This document shows positions 6,678 through 15,448 of a stretch of DNA of 47,361 nt, one piece after another. Within the stretch, counting starts at the first letter, position 1; every line of letters begins with the position of its first letter. The notes beneath the pieces are model-generated. The model had not been told where the DNA came from. It did no database searches and was given only the letters and a program-made list of their open reading frames with translations. The DNA comes from an uncultured Dorea sp. (GTDB lineage Bacteria; Bacillota; Clostridia; Lachnospirales; Lachnospiraceae), in assembly GCA_910584575.1 (NCBI GenBank), contig CAJUBG010000027.1:1-47361 (forward strand), given 5' to 3'. The position numbers and the translations under genes were made by a program.

Positions 6678-7781
6678 ATGAAATTTGGGGGATATATTAA
6701 GAAAAGGCCAGGGAGATTCCTGGCATTGTGGATTCGTTTATTTATCTGTGTCATTATGATTTCGCCAGGGACAGCGGCGATTCTATGCCAGGCAAAGGAG
6801 ATTGGAGAAGATGAGCAAGCCTGGGAGGGCGATACCATTTACTGTACTGCCTTCGGAGACAGTATCGCCAAAGGATATGGGGGCAAAGGCCAGGAGGATT
6901 TGGATTGCTATGCTCAGTTGATTGCAAATATGGTGTCCGAGGAGACAGGGATACCTGCAAAATGTGAGAAATTTGCCAAAAACGGACTGGATTCTTTGCG
7001 GCTTAATTCCGAAATTCTGACTATGGAGGAAGCCTTAGCGTCCCTTGACCGCGCGGATATCATTACATTAACGATTGGCGCCAATGATTTGATGCAGGAA
7101 TTCAAAGGCGCGGCGCAGGAGGTCTTGGGGACAGAGCGAAAGTTCCTAAGCGTATATGATGCATTCGACGCGCTGCAGGAGGGGGTGGAGGGCAACCCTT
7201 TGCTGATAGTTAAGATTTTGGACGTGCTGAACAACTGGGATTATGATGTATTTGAAGAACAGTGGACGGCTGCCATGGATACCATAGCTGCCCATAGGAA
7301 AAGCACGGCGCAGTTGCTCGTGACGAATATCTACAATCCGGTCAGCCAGTTTGAACTGCCTGGCGCCATGAACAGTATTGTTGAGGACATTATCTTCAAC
7401 ATGAACCAGATTATGTATGAACATGCAAAGGACTACGATTATCGGGTGGTTGACCTGTTTGATTCGGAAATCTGTGACCACACCCAGGAGGACGGCCTTC
7501 ATCCGGACCAGGAGGGGCAGGAGTTGATTGCAGGGCTGGCGGCAGAGAAGCTTGACACCGGCAGGTTCAAAGGAGAGCCAAAACAGGAAATCAAAGAAGA
7601 ACCGGCGCCTGAGAAGGCAAAACCGCGTAAATACAGCTTGTGGATGGTCTTAGGGCCGTTGCCGTGGATTGGGCTTGCCATTCTTTTGGGCGTCGCCGCC
7701 GTATTCCTGTTCTGGATGGCAAAGAGGAAAAACAGAGACTTGTACCAAAAAAGGAACAAAAATAAGGGCAAGAATGACTAG
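6678..7781 (+). CDS. Membrane-anchored SGNH/GDSL hydrolase
   Basis: A 367-aa exported esterase or acylhydrolase. A basic N-terminus and hydrophobic segment (about residues 14-35) form a signal peptide or anchor. The SGNH blocks follow: FGDSIAKGYG (nucleophile Ser), an Asn-containing block, GANDL, and the C-terminal catalytic pair in DGLHPDQEG. A Pro/Glu/Lys-rich linker leads to a transmembrane helix (LGPLPWIGLAILLGVAAVF) and a basic KRKNR tail. The enzyme is thus probably held on the outer face of the membrane. I chose ATG 6678 (GAAGG upstream); a TTG eight codons earlier is possible. Substrate is unknown; deacylation of cell-wall polymers or lipids is typical of such proteins. It directly follows the AAA gene. 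Confidence 0.85.
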   Translation: MKFGGYIKKRPGRFLALWIRLFICVIMISPGTAAILCQAKEIGEDEQAWEGDTIYCTAFGDSIAKGYGGKGQEDLDCYAQLIANMVSEETGIPAKCEKFAKNGLDSLRLNSEILTMEEALASLDRADIITLTIGANDLMQEFKGAAQEVLGTERKFLSVYDAFDALQEGVEGNPLLIVKILDVLNNWDYDVFEEQWTAAMDTIAAHRKSTAQLLVTNIYNPVSQFELPGAMNSIVEDIIFNMNQIMYEHAKDYDYRVVDLFDSEICDHTQEDGLHPDQEGQELIAGLAAEKLDTGRFKGEPKQEIKEEPAPEKAKPRKYSLWMVLGPLPWIGLAILLGVAAVFLFWMAKRKNRDLYQKRNKNKGKND

Positions 7782-7807
7782 ACTTTTAACAATGTGTGGA
7801 CTATAAT
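7779..7807 (+). promoter_or_regulatory. Candidate promoter of nifJ
   Basis: A good TATAAT (7802-7807) lies 17 bp after a weak TAGACT (7779-7784) that overlaps the stop codon of the hydrolase gene. This fits separate, strong transcription of nifJ. Confidence 0.5.
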
Positions 7808-7883
7808 AAAATCACACGTCAAATTATTCCAGATAAATATTCTGGTATATCAATTTGCACAATTATAAGGAGGAACAACGAAA

Positions 7884-10800
7884 ATGGCAAGAAAAATGAA
7901 GACCATGGATGGTAATCAGGCTGCGGCTCACGCATCATACGCATACACAGAGGTTGCGGCTATTTACCCGATCACACCATCATCTGTTATGCCGGAGCAT
8001 GTAGATGAGTGGGCAACTGAAGGCAGGAAGAATATCTTTGGACAGACTGTCCAGGTAACAGAGATGCAGTCAGAGGCAGGCGCAGCGGGAGCAGTACACG
8101 GTTCTCTGGCAGCAGGCGCTTTGACGACAACATTTACGGCATCCCAGGGCTTACTGCTGATGATTCCTAACTTATATAAAGTAGCAGGCGAGCAGCTTCC
8201 GGGTGTGTTCCATGTATCCGCGCGTGCGCTTGCCAGCCATGCACTGTCAATCTTTGGAGATCACTCTGACGTATACGCATGTAGACAGACAGGCGCCGCT
8301 ATGCTCTGTGAGTCAAGCGTACAGGAGGTTATGGACTTGACGCCGGTTGCGCACTGTGCAGCTCTTAAGGGCAAGCTTCCGTTCATCAACTTCTTTGACG
8401 GTTTCCGTACTTCACACGAGATTCAGAAGATTGAGACATGGGATTATGAAGATCTGAAAGAATTAGTAGATATGGATGCTATCGACGCATTCAGAAACCA
8501 TGCATTGAACCCGAACCATCCATGTCAGAGAGGTTCTGCTCAGAATCCGGATATTTTCTTCCAGGCAAGAGAGGCATGTAACCCATATTACGACGCTATG
8601 CCGGCAATCGTACAGGAGTACATGGACAAGGTTAATGCTAAGATTGGCACAGACTATAAGTTGTTTAACTACTACGGTGCGGCAGACGCCGAGAAGGTAA
8701 TCGTTGCAATGGGCTCTGTATGTGATACGATTGAGGAGACGATTGATTATCTGATGGCAGCAGGCGAGAAGGTTGGCGTTGTGAAGGTTCGTCTTTACAG
8801 GCCGTTCTGCGCGCAGGCATTGATCGATGCTATTCCTGACACTGTAAAATATATCAATGTTCTTGACAGGACAAAAGAGCCGGGCGCACAGGGAGAGCCG
8901 TTATACCTGGATGTTGTTTCCGCATTGAAGGGCACTAAGTTCGACGCTGTTCCGGTTAATTGCGGACGTTACGGACTTGGCTCTAAGGATACTACGCCTG
9001 CACAGATTGTTGCAGTATTCAATAACGCTGACAAGGCTAGATTCACCATCGGTATCGAGGATGATGTGACCAATCTTTCACTTACAACAGGACCGGCGCT
9101 GGTTACGACTCCGGAGGGAACCATTAACTGTAAGTTCTGGGGACTTGGCGCAGACGGTACGGTTGGCGCGAACAAGAACTCTATTAAGATTATCGGTGAT
9201 AACACAGATATGTATGCCCAGGCATATTTTGACTATGATTCCAAGAAGTCCGGCGGTGTTACCATGTCTCACCTGCGTTTTGGTAAGAAGGCGATTAAGT
9301 CAACATACCTGATCCATCAGGCGAACTTTGTTGCATGTCACAATCCTTCTTATGTGGACAAGTATAACATGGTTCAAGAGCTGGTTGACGGCGGAACCTT
9401 CCTTCTGAACTGCTCATGGGATATGGAGGGTCTTGAGAAGCATCTGCCTGGACAGGTGAAGGCATATATCGCAGACCACAACATCAAGTTCTACACCATC
9501 GACGGTATCAAGATTGGTAAAGAGATTGGACTTGGCGGACGTATCAACACCGTATTGCAGTCTGCCTTCTTCAAGCTGGCAGCAATCATTCCTGAGGAGG
9601 AAGCAATCGACCTGATGAAAGCTGCGGCTAAGGCTACCTATGGAAGAAAGGGCGACAAGATCGTTCAGATGAACTACGACGCTATCGACGCAGGTGCAAA
9701 GCAGGTAGTAGAAGTGGCTGTTCCGGATTCATGGAAGTCCTGCGCTGATGAAGGATTGTTCTCACCAGAGGTTAAGGGCGGCAGAGAAGACGTTGTTGAT
9801 TTCGTTAAGAAGGTTCAGTCCAAGGTAAATGCACAGGAGGGTAATTCACTTCCGGTATCTGCATTTAATGATTACGTAGACGGCTCTACACCGTCCGGCT
9901 CATCTGCATACGAGAAGCGTGGTATTGCGGTAGATATTCCGGTATGGGTAGAGGAGAACTGTATCCAGTGTAACCGCTGTGCATACGTATGTCCGCACGC
10001 TGTTATCCGTCCTATCGCTTTGACAGAGGATGAGCTTTCCAAGGCGCCGGAAGGAACAAAGGCAATCGATATGATCGGTATGCCAGGTATGAAATTTACC
10101 ATGTCCGTATCTGCTCTTGACTGTACAGGTTGCGGTTCTTGTGCGAATGTATGTCCGGGCAAGAAGGGCGAGAAGGCTCTTGTTATGAAGAACATGGAAG
10201 AAAATATCGGTTCTCAGAAGGTATTTGACTTCGGCAGAGAGATTCCGGTGAAGCCAGAGGTTGTTGCCAAGTTCAAACCAGAGACTGTAAAGGGAAGCCA
10301 GTTCAAGCAGCCGTTGCTTGAGTTCTCAGGCGCTTGTGCAGGATGTGGAGAGACGCCTTACGCGAAGCTGATTACACAGTTATTCGGTGACAGAATGTAT
10401 ATTGCCAATGCCACAGGATGTTCTTCTATCTGGGGTAACTCATCACCGTCCACACCTTACACGGTAACTCCGGAAGGTAAGGGACCGGCTTGGTCTAACT
10501 CTCTGTTCGAGGATAACGCAGAGTTTGGATATGGTATGCTGTTGGCACAGAAGGCAATCAGAAAGAGATTAAAAGCTCAGGTAGAGGATATTGCAGGCTC
10601 AGATAAGGCTTCCGAGGAAGTTAAGGCGGCATGCAAGGAATATCTTGACACCTTTAACTGCGGCGTATCCAACGGAGACGCTACGGATAAGCTGGTTGCG
10701 GCATTAGAAGGATGTGATTGCGAGACATGCAAGGATGTCGTTAAGAATAAAGATTTCCTGGCTAAAAAGTCTCAGTGGGTATTCGGTGGCGACGGATGGG

Positions 10801-11417
10801 CTTACGATATCGGATTTGGCGGCGTTGACCATGTACTGGCAAGCGGCGAGGACATTAACGTAATGGTATTCGATACAGAAGTTTACTCCAACACAGGAGG
10901 ACAGTCCTCCAAGGCTACCAAGACGGGTGCAACTGCACAGTTCGCGGCAGGCGGAAAAGAGACGAAGAAGAAAGACCTTGCAGGAATCGCTATGAGCTAT
11001 GGCTATGTATATGTAGCGCAGATTGCTATGGGTGCAGACTTCAACCAGACAGTTAAGGCTATCGCAGAGGCAGAGGCTTATCCGGGACCGTCATTGATTA
11101 TCGCTTACGCACCATGTATTAACCATGGGATCAAGAAGGGTATGAGCAAGGCTCAGACAGAGGAAGCGTTAGCAGTAGAGTGCGGATACTGGAATAACTT
11201 CCGGTTCAATCCGGCGGCAGAGGGCGCGAAGTTCTCACTTGACAGCAAAGAGCCCACAGGAGATTATCAGGAATTCCTTGACGGAGAGGTTCGTTACAAT
11301 GCGCTTAAGAGGGCGAATCCAGAGAAGGCAGAGAAGCTGTTCGCTAAGAACGAGGCTGAGGCTAAGGAGAGGTATGCATATCTCAAGAAGCTGGTTACTC
11401 TGTATGGGGAGGACTAA
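7884..11417 (+). CDS. nifJ: Pyruvate:ferredoxin (flavodoxin) oxidoreductase
   Basis: A single-chain 1177-aa enzyme that oxidises pyruvate with CoA to acetyl-CoA and CO2 and reduces ferredoxin, central to anaerobic energy metabolism. The N-terminal pyrimidine-binding domain carries YPITPSS. The ferredoxin-like domain has two [4Fe-4S] sites, CIQCNRC (from C693) and CTGCGSC (from C747). A further cluster Cys set starts with CAGCGETPY. The TPP site is GDGWAYDIGFGG (from D970) and NTGGQ (from N1003). The start has a strong AAGGAGG ribosome site. All domains are full length. The gene is flanked by its own promoter and a downstream hairpin. Codon use and the strong ribosome site suggest high expression. 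Confidence 0.98.
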   Translation: MARKMKTMDGNQAAAHASYAYTEVAAIYPITPSSVMPEHVDEWATEGRKNIFGQTVQVTEMQSEAGAAGAVHGSLAAGALTTTFTASQGLLLMIPNLYKVAGEQLPGVFHVSARALASHALSIFGDHSDVYACRQTGAAMLCESSVQEVMDLTPVAHCAALKGKLPFINFFDGFRTSHEIQKIETWDYEDLKELVDMDAIDAFRNHALNPNHPCQRGSAQNPDIFFQAREACNPYYDAMPAIVQEYMDKVNAKIGTDYKLFNYYGAADAEKVIVAMGSVCDTIEETIDYLMAAGEKVGVVKVRLYRPFCAQALIDAIPDTVKYINVLDRTKEPGAQGEPLYLDVVSALKGTKFDAVPVNCGRYGLGSKDTTPAQIVAVFNNADKARFTIGIEDDVTNLSLTTGPALVTTPEGTINCKFWGLGADGTVGANKNSIKIIGDNTDMYAQAYFDYDSKKSGGVTMSHLRFGKKAIKSTYLIHQANFVACHNPSYVDKYNMVQELVDGGTFLLNCSWDMEGLEKHLPGQVKAYIADHNIKFYTIDGIKIGKEIGLGGRINTVLQSAFFKLAAIIPEEEAIDLMKAAAKATYGRKGDKIVQMNYDAIDAGAKQVVEVAVPDSWKSCADEGLFSPEVKGGREDVVDFVKKVQSKVNAQEGNSLPVSAFNDYVDGSTPSGSSAYEKRGIAVDIPVWVEENCIQCNRCAYVCPHAVIRPIALTEDELSKAPEGTKAIDMIGMPGMKFTMSVSALDCTGCGSCANVCPGKKGEKALVMKNMEENIGSQKVFDFGREIPVKPEVVAKFKPETVKGSQFKQPLLEFSGACAGCGETPYAKLITQLFGDRMYIANATGCSSIWGNSSPSTPYTVTPEGKGPAWSNSLFEDNAEFGYGMLLAQKAIRKRLKAQVEDIAGSDKASEEVKAACKEYLDTFNCGVSNGDATDKLVAALEGCDCETCKDVVKNKDFLAKKSQWVFGGDGWAYDIGFGGVDHVLASGEDINVMVFDTEVYSNTGGQSSKATKTGATAQFAAGGKETKKKDLAGIAMSYGYVYVAQIAMGADFNQTVKAIAEAEAYPGPSLIIAYAPCINHGIKKGMSKAQTEEALAVECGYWNNFRFNPAAEGAKFSLDSKEPTGDYQEFLDGEVRYNALKRANPEKAEKLFAKNEAEAKERYAYLKKLVTLYGED

Positions 11418-11488
11418 TCCTGGAGTTTGGTTTTTTTAAAAGCAATACAGTGATATGATATCATAAAATAAATACAGTGGTATAAGGA

Positions 11489-11520
11489 AAGTCCCGCGCT
11501 GAATATTTGGCGTGGGACTT
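11489..11520 (+). terminator. Hairpin after nifJ, weak terminator
   Basis: AAGTCCCGCG (11489-11498) pairs with CGTGGGACTT (11511-11520) with one G.U. The tail (CCTGTATAAC) has no T run, so termination may be inefficient or the hairpin may stabilise the nifJ message. Confidence 0.5.
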
Positions 11521-11562
11521 CCTGTATAACATGAGTGTATATTCTGTGGAAAGAGACAAGAA

Positions 11563-12405
11563 ATGAAAAAAATATTAGTTACAGGCGCTTCCGGTTTTCT
11601 CGGAAGGAGAATTACAGAGTTTTACCAAGGAAAATATGAGATTTATACTCCAGGGCATAGGGAAATGGATATCACTGACAGGGAAAGAGTATCAGCCGTA
11701 TTTCACGATTTCAAACCTCATATCGTCATACACAGCGCCGCAGTCTCCGATGTGGGACTATGTGAGAGTAAGCCAGAGTGGTCTTGGGGAATCAATGTGG
11801 ACGGAAGCAGGAATATAGCCGCGGCCTCAGCCGAATGTCGCGCAAAATGCCTGATTTGCAGCTCTGACCAGATTTACTTTGGAAGTAATCTTAAAGGGCC
11901 TCACAGAGAAGATGAAAGGGTGAAGCCTCTCAATGTTTACGGAAGGCAGAAGAAGAAGGCGGAGGAGGAATGTCTGGCTGAAAATCCGGAATGTGTGCTG
12001 CTGCGGCTTTCATGGATGTATGATACTGAAACGAAAAATGAAGCTGAGCATGGAGATTTTTTCCGGACACTGGCTTTCCTGCTGCGTACAGAGGAGATGT
12101 TGTCATATCCGGTGAACGACGTGAGGGGGATTACAGACGTAAATGAAGTTATCCATAATTTGGAGAAAGCATGGGAATTAAAGGGCGGAGTCTATAACTT
12201 TGGTTCACCGAATGAGATGAATACATATGAGACAGTCCTTGCCATGTTTTCAGAGCTTGGATGGGATACGGGGCGGCTTAAGAAAAATGAGGAGGCTTTT
12301 GCGTCAGTCCCCAGGGATATCAGCATGAATCTTCAGAAGGTAGAAGATAATGGGATTGTGTTCGCTTCAACGTTGGATGGGCTGCTCAGAAAAATAGACT
12401 ATTGA
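11563..12405 (+). CDS. NAD(P)-dependent sugar-nucleotide reductase, RmlD-like SDR
   Basis: A 280-aa extended short-chain dehydrogenase of the RmlD-type substrate-binding family. The Rossmann motif GASGFLG is at residues 8-14. DITD follows, then HSAAVSDVGLCE, a conserved SSDQIYFG strand, and the catalytic YxxxK as YGRQK. RmlD proper reduces dTDP-4-keto-rhamnose, but no other rhamnose genes lie nearby. The protein could instead be a regulatory subunit-like or orphan reductase. Start 11563 has AGAGACAAG upstream, a modest ribosome site. Its stop codon lies inside the -35 box of the lysine riboswitch promoter, so the two units are packed tightly but transcribed separately. Confidence 0.8.
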   Translation: MKKILVTGASGFLGRRITEFYQGKYEIYTPGHREMDITDRERVSAVFHDFKPHIVIHSAAVSDVGLCESKPEWSWGINVDGSRNIAAASAECRAKCLICSSDQIYFGSNLKGPHREDERVKPLNVYGRQKKKAEEECLAENPECVLLRLSWMYDTETKNEAEHGDFFRTLAFLLRTEEMLSYPVNDVRGITDVNEVIHNLEKAWELKGGVYNFGSPNEMNTYETVLAMFSELGWDTGRLKKNEEAFASVPRDISMNLQKVEDNGIVFASTLDGLLRKIDY

Positions 12406-12430
12406 CAAGTCGGCCCAAAAGTGATATAAA
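12402..12430 (+). promoter_or_regulatory. Promoter of the lysine riboswitch-transporter unit
   Basis: TTGACA (12402-12407) and TATAAA (12425-12430) are separated by 17 bp. A TGA immediately before the -10 gives an extended -10. The -35 contains the stop codon of the upstream gene. Confidence 0.88.
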
Positions 12431-12452
12431 TGCACTATATGAATAACCAACT

Positions 12453-12629
12453 TGATAGAGGCGCGGGTTTCATCAGTATACCGGAACGACAGTGTGGGAG
12501 ACTGTTCCGGAGGAAAGGGAAGGCCGCCGAAGGAATGTAAGGAATTCCGATTCCATGGGTATCCCAAGCCCCATTCCTGGGACGCAGTCAGAAGATGCTG
12601 CGGACTGTCACATCAGTGGAGAGCTATCA
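12453..12629 (+). promoter_or_regulatory. Lysine riboswitch (L box)
   Basis: This stretch has the L-box landmarks in order: P1 strand TGATAG followed by AGGCGCGGGTT, then CATCAGTATACC, GGAAAGGGAAGGCCGCCGAAG-type core (12513-12534), CCTGGGACGCAGTC, GTCACATCAGTGGAGAG and the closing P1 strand CTATCA (12624-12629). The intervening arms also pair, for example GGAATGTAAGGAATTCC. It binds lysine in the leader RNA. A terminator hairpin downstream implies an OFF switch, with lysine favouring early termination of the transporter transcript. Confidence 0.95.
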
Positions 12630-12753
12630 TAGGTATAAGATTGTAAAGATTGACAGACACAGGTATATACGGTTCCATGTATACGAGGACAGACACAGAT
12701 AAAGCGTTTGGGATAGATGGAACAGGTTAGAAATGAATTTCTGTGTAGATTAT

Positions 12754-12798
12754 GCCATGAGCAAGCTCTGAGTAAAGCGTTGTTCATGGCTCTTTTTT
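12754..12798 (+). terminator. Riboswitch-controlled terminator
   Basis: GCCATGAGCAA (12754-12764) pairs with TTGTTCATGGC (12780-12790) with one G.U, followed by TCTTTTTT. It lies between the lysine aptamer and the transporter gene and is the expected expression platform. The alternative antiterminator pairing is not resolved by eye. Confidence 0.85.
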
Positions 12799-12865
12799 AT
12801 CTTAGTCAGGGTATAAACGGGCGTCAACATAACACATAAGAAGGGAAAGAGAGGAAATCTTTACA

Positions 12866-14473
12866 ATGAGAGAAAAGAAAAGAGTATTCTTAAGAGTATT
12901 CACATTCCTGTGTATACTTGTATGCGGCTCTGTCACCGTATTTGCCGCAGACGAAGCGGCAGAGTACGTGCCGAACATGTACGCAACATTCTGGTCGCTG
13001 ATACCTCCAATCGTCGCTATTGCACTGGCGCTGATTACAAAGGAGGTATACAGCTCGCTGTTCGTCGGAATCCTGATTGGAGGAATCTTCTATTCTGGAT
13101 TTACATTTGAAACTACGATTACCCATGTATTCCAGGACGGTATTGTAGGCGTGTTATCCGACAGCTATAACGTGGGAATCCTGGTATTCCTGGTAGTGCT
13201 TGGAATCATGGTCTGCCTGATGAACAAGGCAGGAGGCTCTGCCGCCTTCGGGCGTTGGGCAAGCGAGCACATCAAGAGCAGAGTAGGGGCGCAGCTTGCC
13301 ACGATTCTTCTTGGCGTACTGATCTTTATCGACGATTATTTTAACTGTCTGACCGTGGGAAGCGTTATGCGTCCGGTTACGGATAAGCACAATGTTTCCA
13401 GGGCAAAGCTGTCATATCTGATTGACGCTACGGCGGCGCCTGTATGTATTATTGCGCCCATCTCCTCTTGGGCTGCGGCTGTTACCGGATTTGTGGAGGG
13501 TGAGGACGGCTTCTCAATCTTTATCCGTGCAATTCCATACAACTATTACGCAATCCTGACGATTGTGATGATGATTACAATCGTAGTACTGAATATTGAT
13601 TATGGTCCCATGAAGCTGCATGAGACGAATGCGTTAAATGGGGATCTCTACACCACTCCGGACAGGCCCTATGCCAATGCCGAGGAGGATGTGGACGAGA
13701 GTAAGGGAACCGTTATTGACCTGGTGGTTCCGATTGTAGTACTGATTATCTGCTGCGTGATTGGAATGATTTACACAGGAGGCTTCTTTGGAGGCGCAGG
13801 GTTTGTGGAGGCATTTTCAGGCAGCGACGCTTCGGTAGGCTTGATGCTTGGAAGCTTCTTTGCCCTGGTGATTACCATAGCATTTTATGCAGTAAGAAAG
13901 GTGTTAAAGTTCAGTGAATCTATGGCCTGTGTTCCGGACGGCTTCAAGGCGATGGTTCCGGCGATTCTGATTCTTACATTTGCCTGGACGCTGAAGGCAA
14001 TGACAGACAGCCTTGGCGCGGCAGAGTATGTTGCAGGTATCATGGATTCCGCGGCAGGCGGGCTTGTAAACCTGCTTCCGGCAATTATTTTCCTGGTAGG
14101 ATGTTTCCTTGCATTTGCCACAGGGACGTCATGGGGAACCTTCGGAATCCTGATTCCGATTGTAGTAGCCGTGTTTGCAGGAACCAACGAAACCATGATG
14201 ATTATCTCCATATCTGCATGTATGGCGGGTGCGGTCTGCGGCGACCACTGTTCACCGATTTCTGACACTACAATCATGGCGTCGGCAGGCGCGCAGAGCA
14301 ACCATGTGAACCATGTAACGACACAGCTTCCCTATGCAATTACGGTAGCAGCCGTATCCTTTGTGACGTATGCGATTGCCGGCTTCGTTAAGAATGCGTT
14401 CATCTGTCTGCCAATCGGAATTATACTGATGGTAGGAGTCCTGTTTGCGATAAGGAAAATGAAGGTGGAGTAA
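12866..14473 (+). CDS. lysW: NhaC-superfamily transporter, predicted lysine carrier (LysW type)
   Basis: A 535-aa polytopic membrane protein of the NhaC Na+/H+ antiporter superfamily. The N-terminus has a hydrophobic, signal-like segment ending VFAADEAA, then about a dozen predicted helices. FIDDYFNCLTVGSVMRP and GDHCSPISDTTIMAS are the conserved membrane motifs. By homology alone it would be called a Na+/H+ antiporter. The lysine riboswitch directly upstream argues that the substrate is lysine; NhaC-type LysW proteins under L boxes have been predicted as lysine transporters by comparative genomics. Start 12866 has GAGGAAA about 9 nt upstream. It is monocistronic, ending in a terminator at 14513-14547. 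The lysine role is inferred from regulation. Confidence 0.9.
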   Translation: MREKKRVFLRVFTFLCILVCGSVTVFAADEAAEYVPNMYATFWSLIPPIVAIALALITKEVYSSLFVGILIGGIFYSGFTFETTITHVFQDGIVGVLSDSYNVGILVFLVVLGIMVCLMNKAGGSAAFGRWASEHIKSRVGAQLATILLGVLIFIDDYFNCLTVGSVMRPVTDKHNVSRAKLSYLIDATAAPVCIIAPISSWAAAVTGFVEGEDGFSIFIRAIPYNYYAILTIVMMITIVVLNIDYGPMKLHETNALNGDLYTTPDRPYANAEEDVDESKGTVIDLVVPIVVLIICCVIGMIYTGGFFGGAGFVEAFSGSDASVGLMLGSFFALVITIAFYAVRKVLKFSESMACVPDGFKAMVPAILILTFAWTLKAMTDSLGAAEYVAGIMDSAAGGLVNLLPAIIFLVGCFLAFATGTSWGTFGILIPIVVAVFAGTNETMMIISISACMAGAVCGDHCSPISDTTIMASAGAQSNHVNHVTTQLPYAITVAAVSFVTYAIAGFVKNAFICLPIGIILMVGVLFAIRKMKVE

Positions 14474-14512
14474 GACAGACTTTCAAAAAAGAATAGAAAT
14501 AGAATAGAACGG

Positions 14513-14547
14513 AATCCCTGCGGTGAAAATAGCCACAGGGATTTTTT
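14513..14547 (+). terminator. Terminator of the lysine transporter gene
   Basis: AATCCCTG (14513-14520) pairs with CAGGGATT (14536-14543), with additional GG/CC pairing inside, and runs into TTTTTTATG. Confidence 0.88.
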
Positions 14548-14552
14548 ATGTT

Positions 14553-14588
14553 TTACTTTACATGCTCAGGCATTATCTGGTAAAGTAA
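14553..14588. promoter_or_regulatory. 9-bp inverted repeat upstream of the DUF554 gene
   Basis: TTACTTTAC (14553-14561) and GTAAAGTAA (14580-14588) form a perfect inverted repeat separated by 18 nt, ending 37 nt before the DUF554 start. There is no T run after it. It may be a regulator-binding site or an RNA hairpin. Confidence 0.45.
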
Positions 14589-14625
14589 TTTCTGGAAAGA
14601 TGATACAAAAGAAAGGGTGGGGCGT

Positions 14626-15357
14626 ATGCCAACAGGAGTTTTGATAAATGCATTGTCAATCGCGGGAGGAGGGGTTCTTGGCGCTATCGTTGGACACAGG
14701 TTAAACAGCGATTTTAAGGAAAAGCTTCAGATGATCTTTGGAGTATGCTCAATGACCATGGGCGTCAGTGCCATTGCCCTCATGAAGAACATGCCCGCAG
14801 TCGTTTTTTCGATGATTATGGGTACAGCCATTGGTCTTGCCATACATCTGGAGGCTTGGATTAACAGGGCGGGAGTCGGTATGCAGAAAGTAATTGCCAG
14901 GGTTATTCCGGCCAACCACACTTCGGTTCCCCAGGAGGAATTTATGGCGACGCTTTTAACGGTTATCGTGCTGTTCTGCTCTAGCGGCACTGGAATCTAT
15001 GGCTCAATCGTGGCGGGTATGAGTGGCGATCACAGCATTTTAATCGCGAAGTCCATTCTCGACCTGTTTACAGCGATGATATTTGCATGTACGTTGGGAA
15101 TGGTGGTTGCCCTGATTGCAGTTCCACAGTTCTTTATATTCCTGCTGCTCTTTTTGTGCGCGGGGCTTATTTATCCGCTGACCACGCCGGAGATGATTGA
15201 CGACTTCAAAGCCTGCGGAGGGGTGTTGATGCTTGCCACAGGTTTCCGAATGATTAAAGTGAAAATGTTCCCCACAGCGGATATGATACCAGCTATGATT
15301 ATCGTAATGCCGGTCAGCTATCTCTGGGCGTCATATGTCCTTCCGCTGGTCAGTTAA
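14626..15357 (+). CDS. DUF554 family membrane protein
   Basis: A 243-aa integral membrane protein of the DUF554 (YdfK-like, COG1811) family, whose biochemical function is unknown. The N-terminus PTGVLINALSIAGGGVLGAIVGH is the family's opening. About seven hydrophobic helices follow, including GSIVAGMSGDHSILIAKSILDLFTAMIFA, which is typical of these putative transporters. I chose ATG 14626 with GGGTGGGG upstream; a GTG three codons earlier is possible. It stands alone between the lysine transporter terminator and the M16C-era operon. Nothing nearby shows what it moves. Confidence 0.88.
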   Translation: MPTGVLINALSIAGGGVLGAIVGHRLNSDFKEKLQMIFGVCSMTMGVSAIALMKNMPAVVFSMIMGTAIGLAIHLEAWINRAGVGMQKVIARVIPANHTSVPQEEFMATLLTVIVLFCSSGTGIYGSIVAGMSGDHSILIAKSILDLFTAMIFACTLGMVVALIAVPQFFIFLLLFLCAGLIYPLTTPEMIDDFKACGGVLMLATGFRMIKVKMFPTADMIPAMIIVMPVSYLWASYVLPLVS

Positions 15358-15376
15358 AGAAGTTTTTTGATTTCTC

Positions 15377-15405
15377 TTGTAGAGTAGGGAAAAATTGGAT
15401 AGAAT
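15377..15405 (+). promoter_or_regulatory. Candidate promoter of the M16C-era-recO operon
   Basis: TTGTAG (15377-15382) and TAGAAT (15400-15405) have a 17-bp spacer and lie 44 nt before the protease start. Confidence 0.5.
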
Positions 15406-15448
15406 GTATTGTAAAACAGTGAGTTTGAAAGGAGAGGAAGAATAGCAG

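Noticed and set aside
11489..11520. Hairpin after nifJ as a riboswitch for the reductase gene
   Set aside because: It is a simple 10-bp stem without an aptamer-like core; a weak terminator or mRNA-stabilising hairpin is enough.
12452..12646. 64-aa frame between the reductase and transporter genes
   Set aside because: It lies wholly in the lysine riboswitch aptamer, whose RNA structure explains the sequence.
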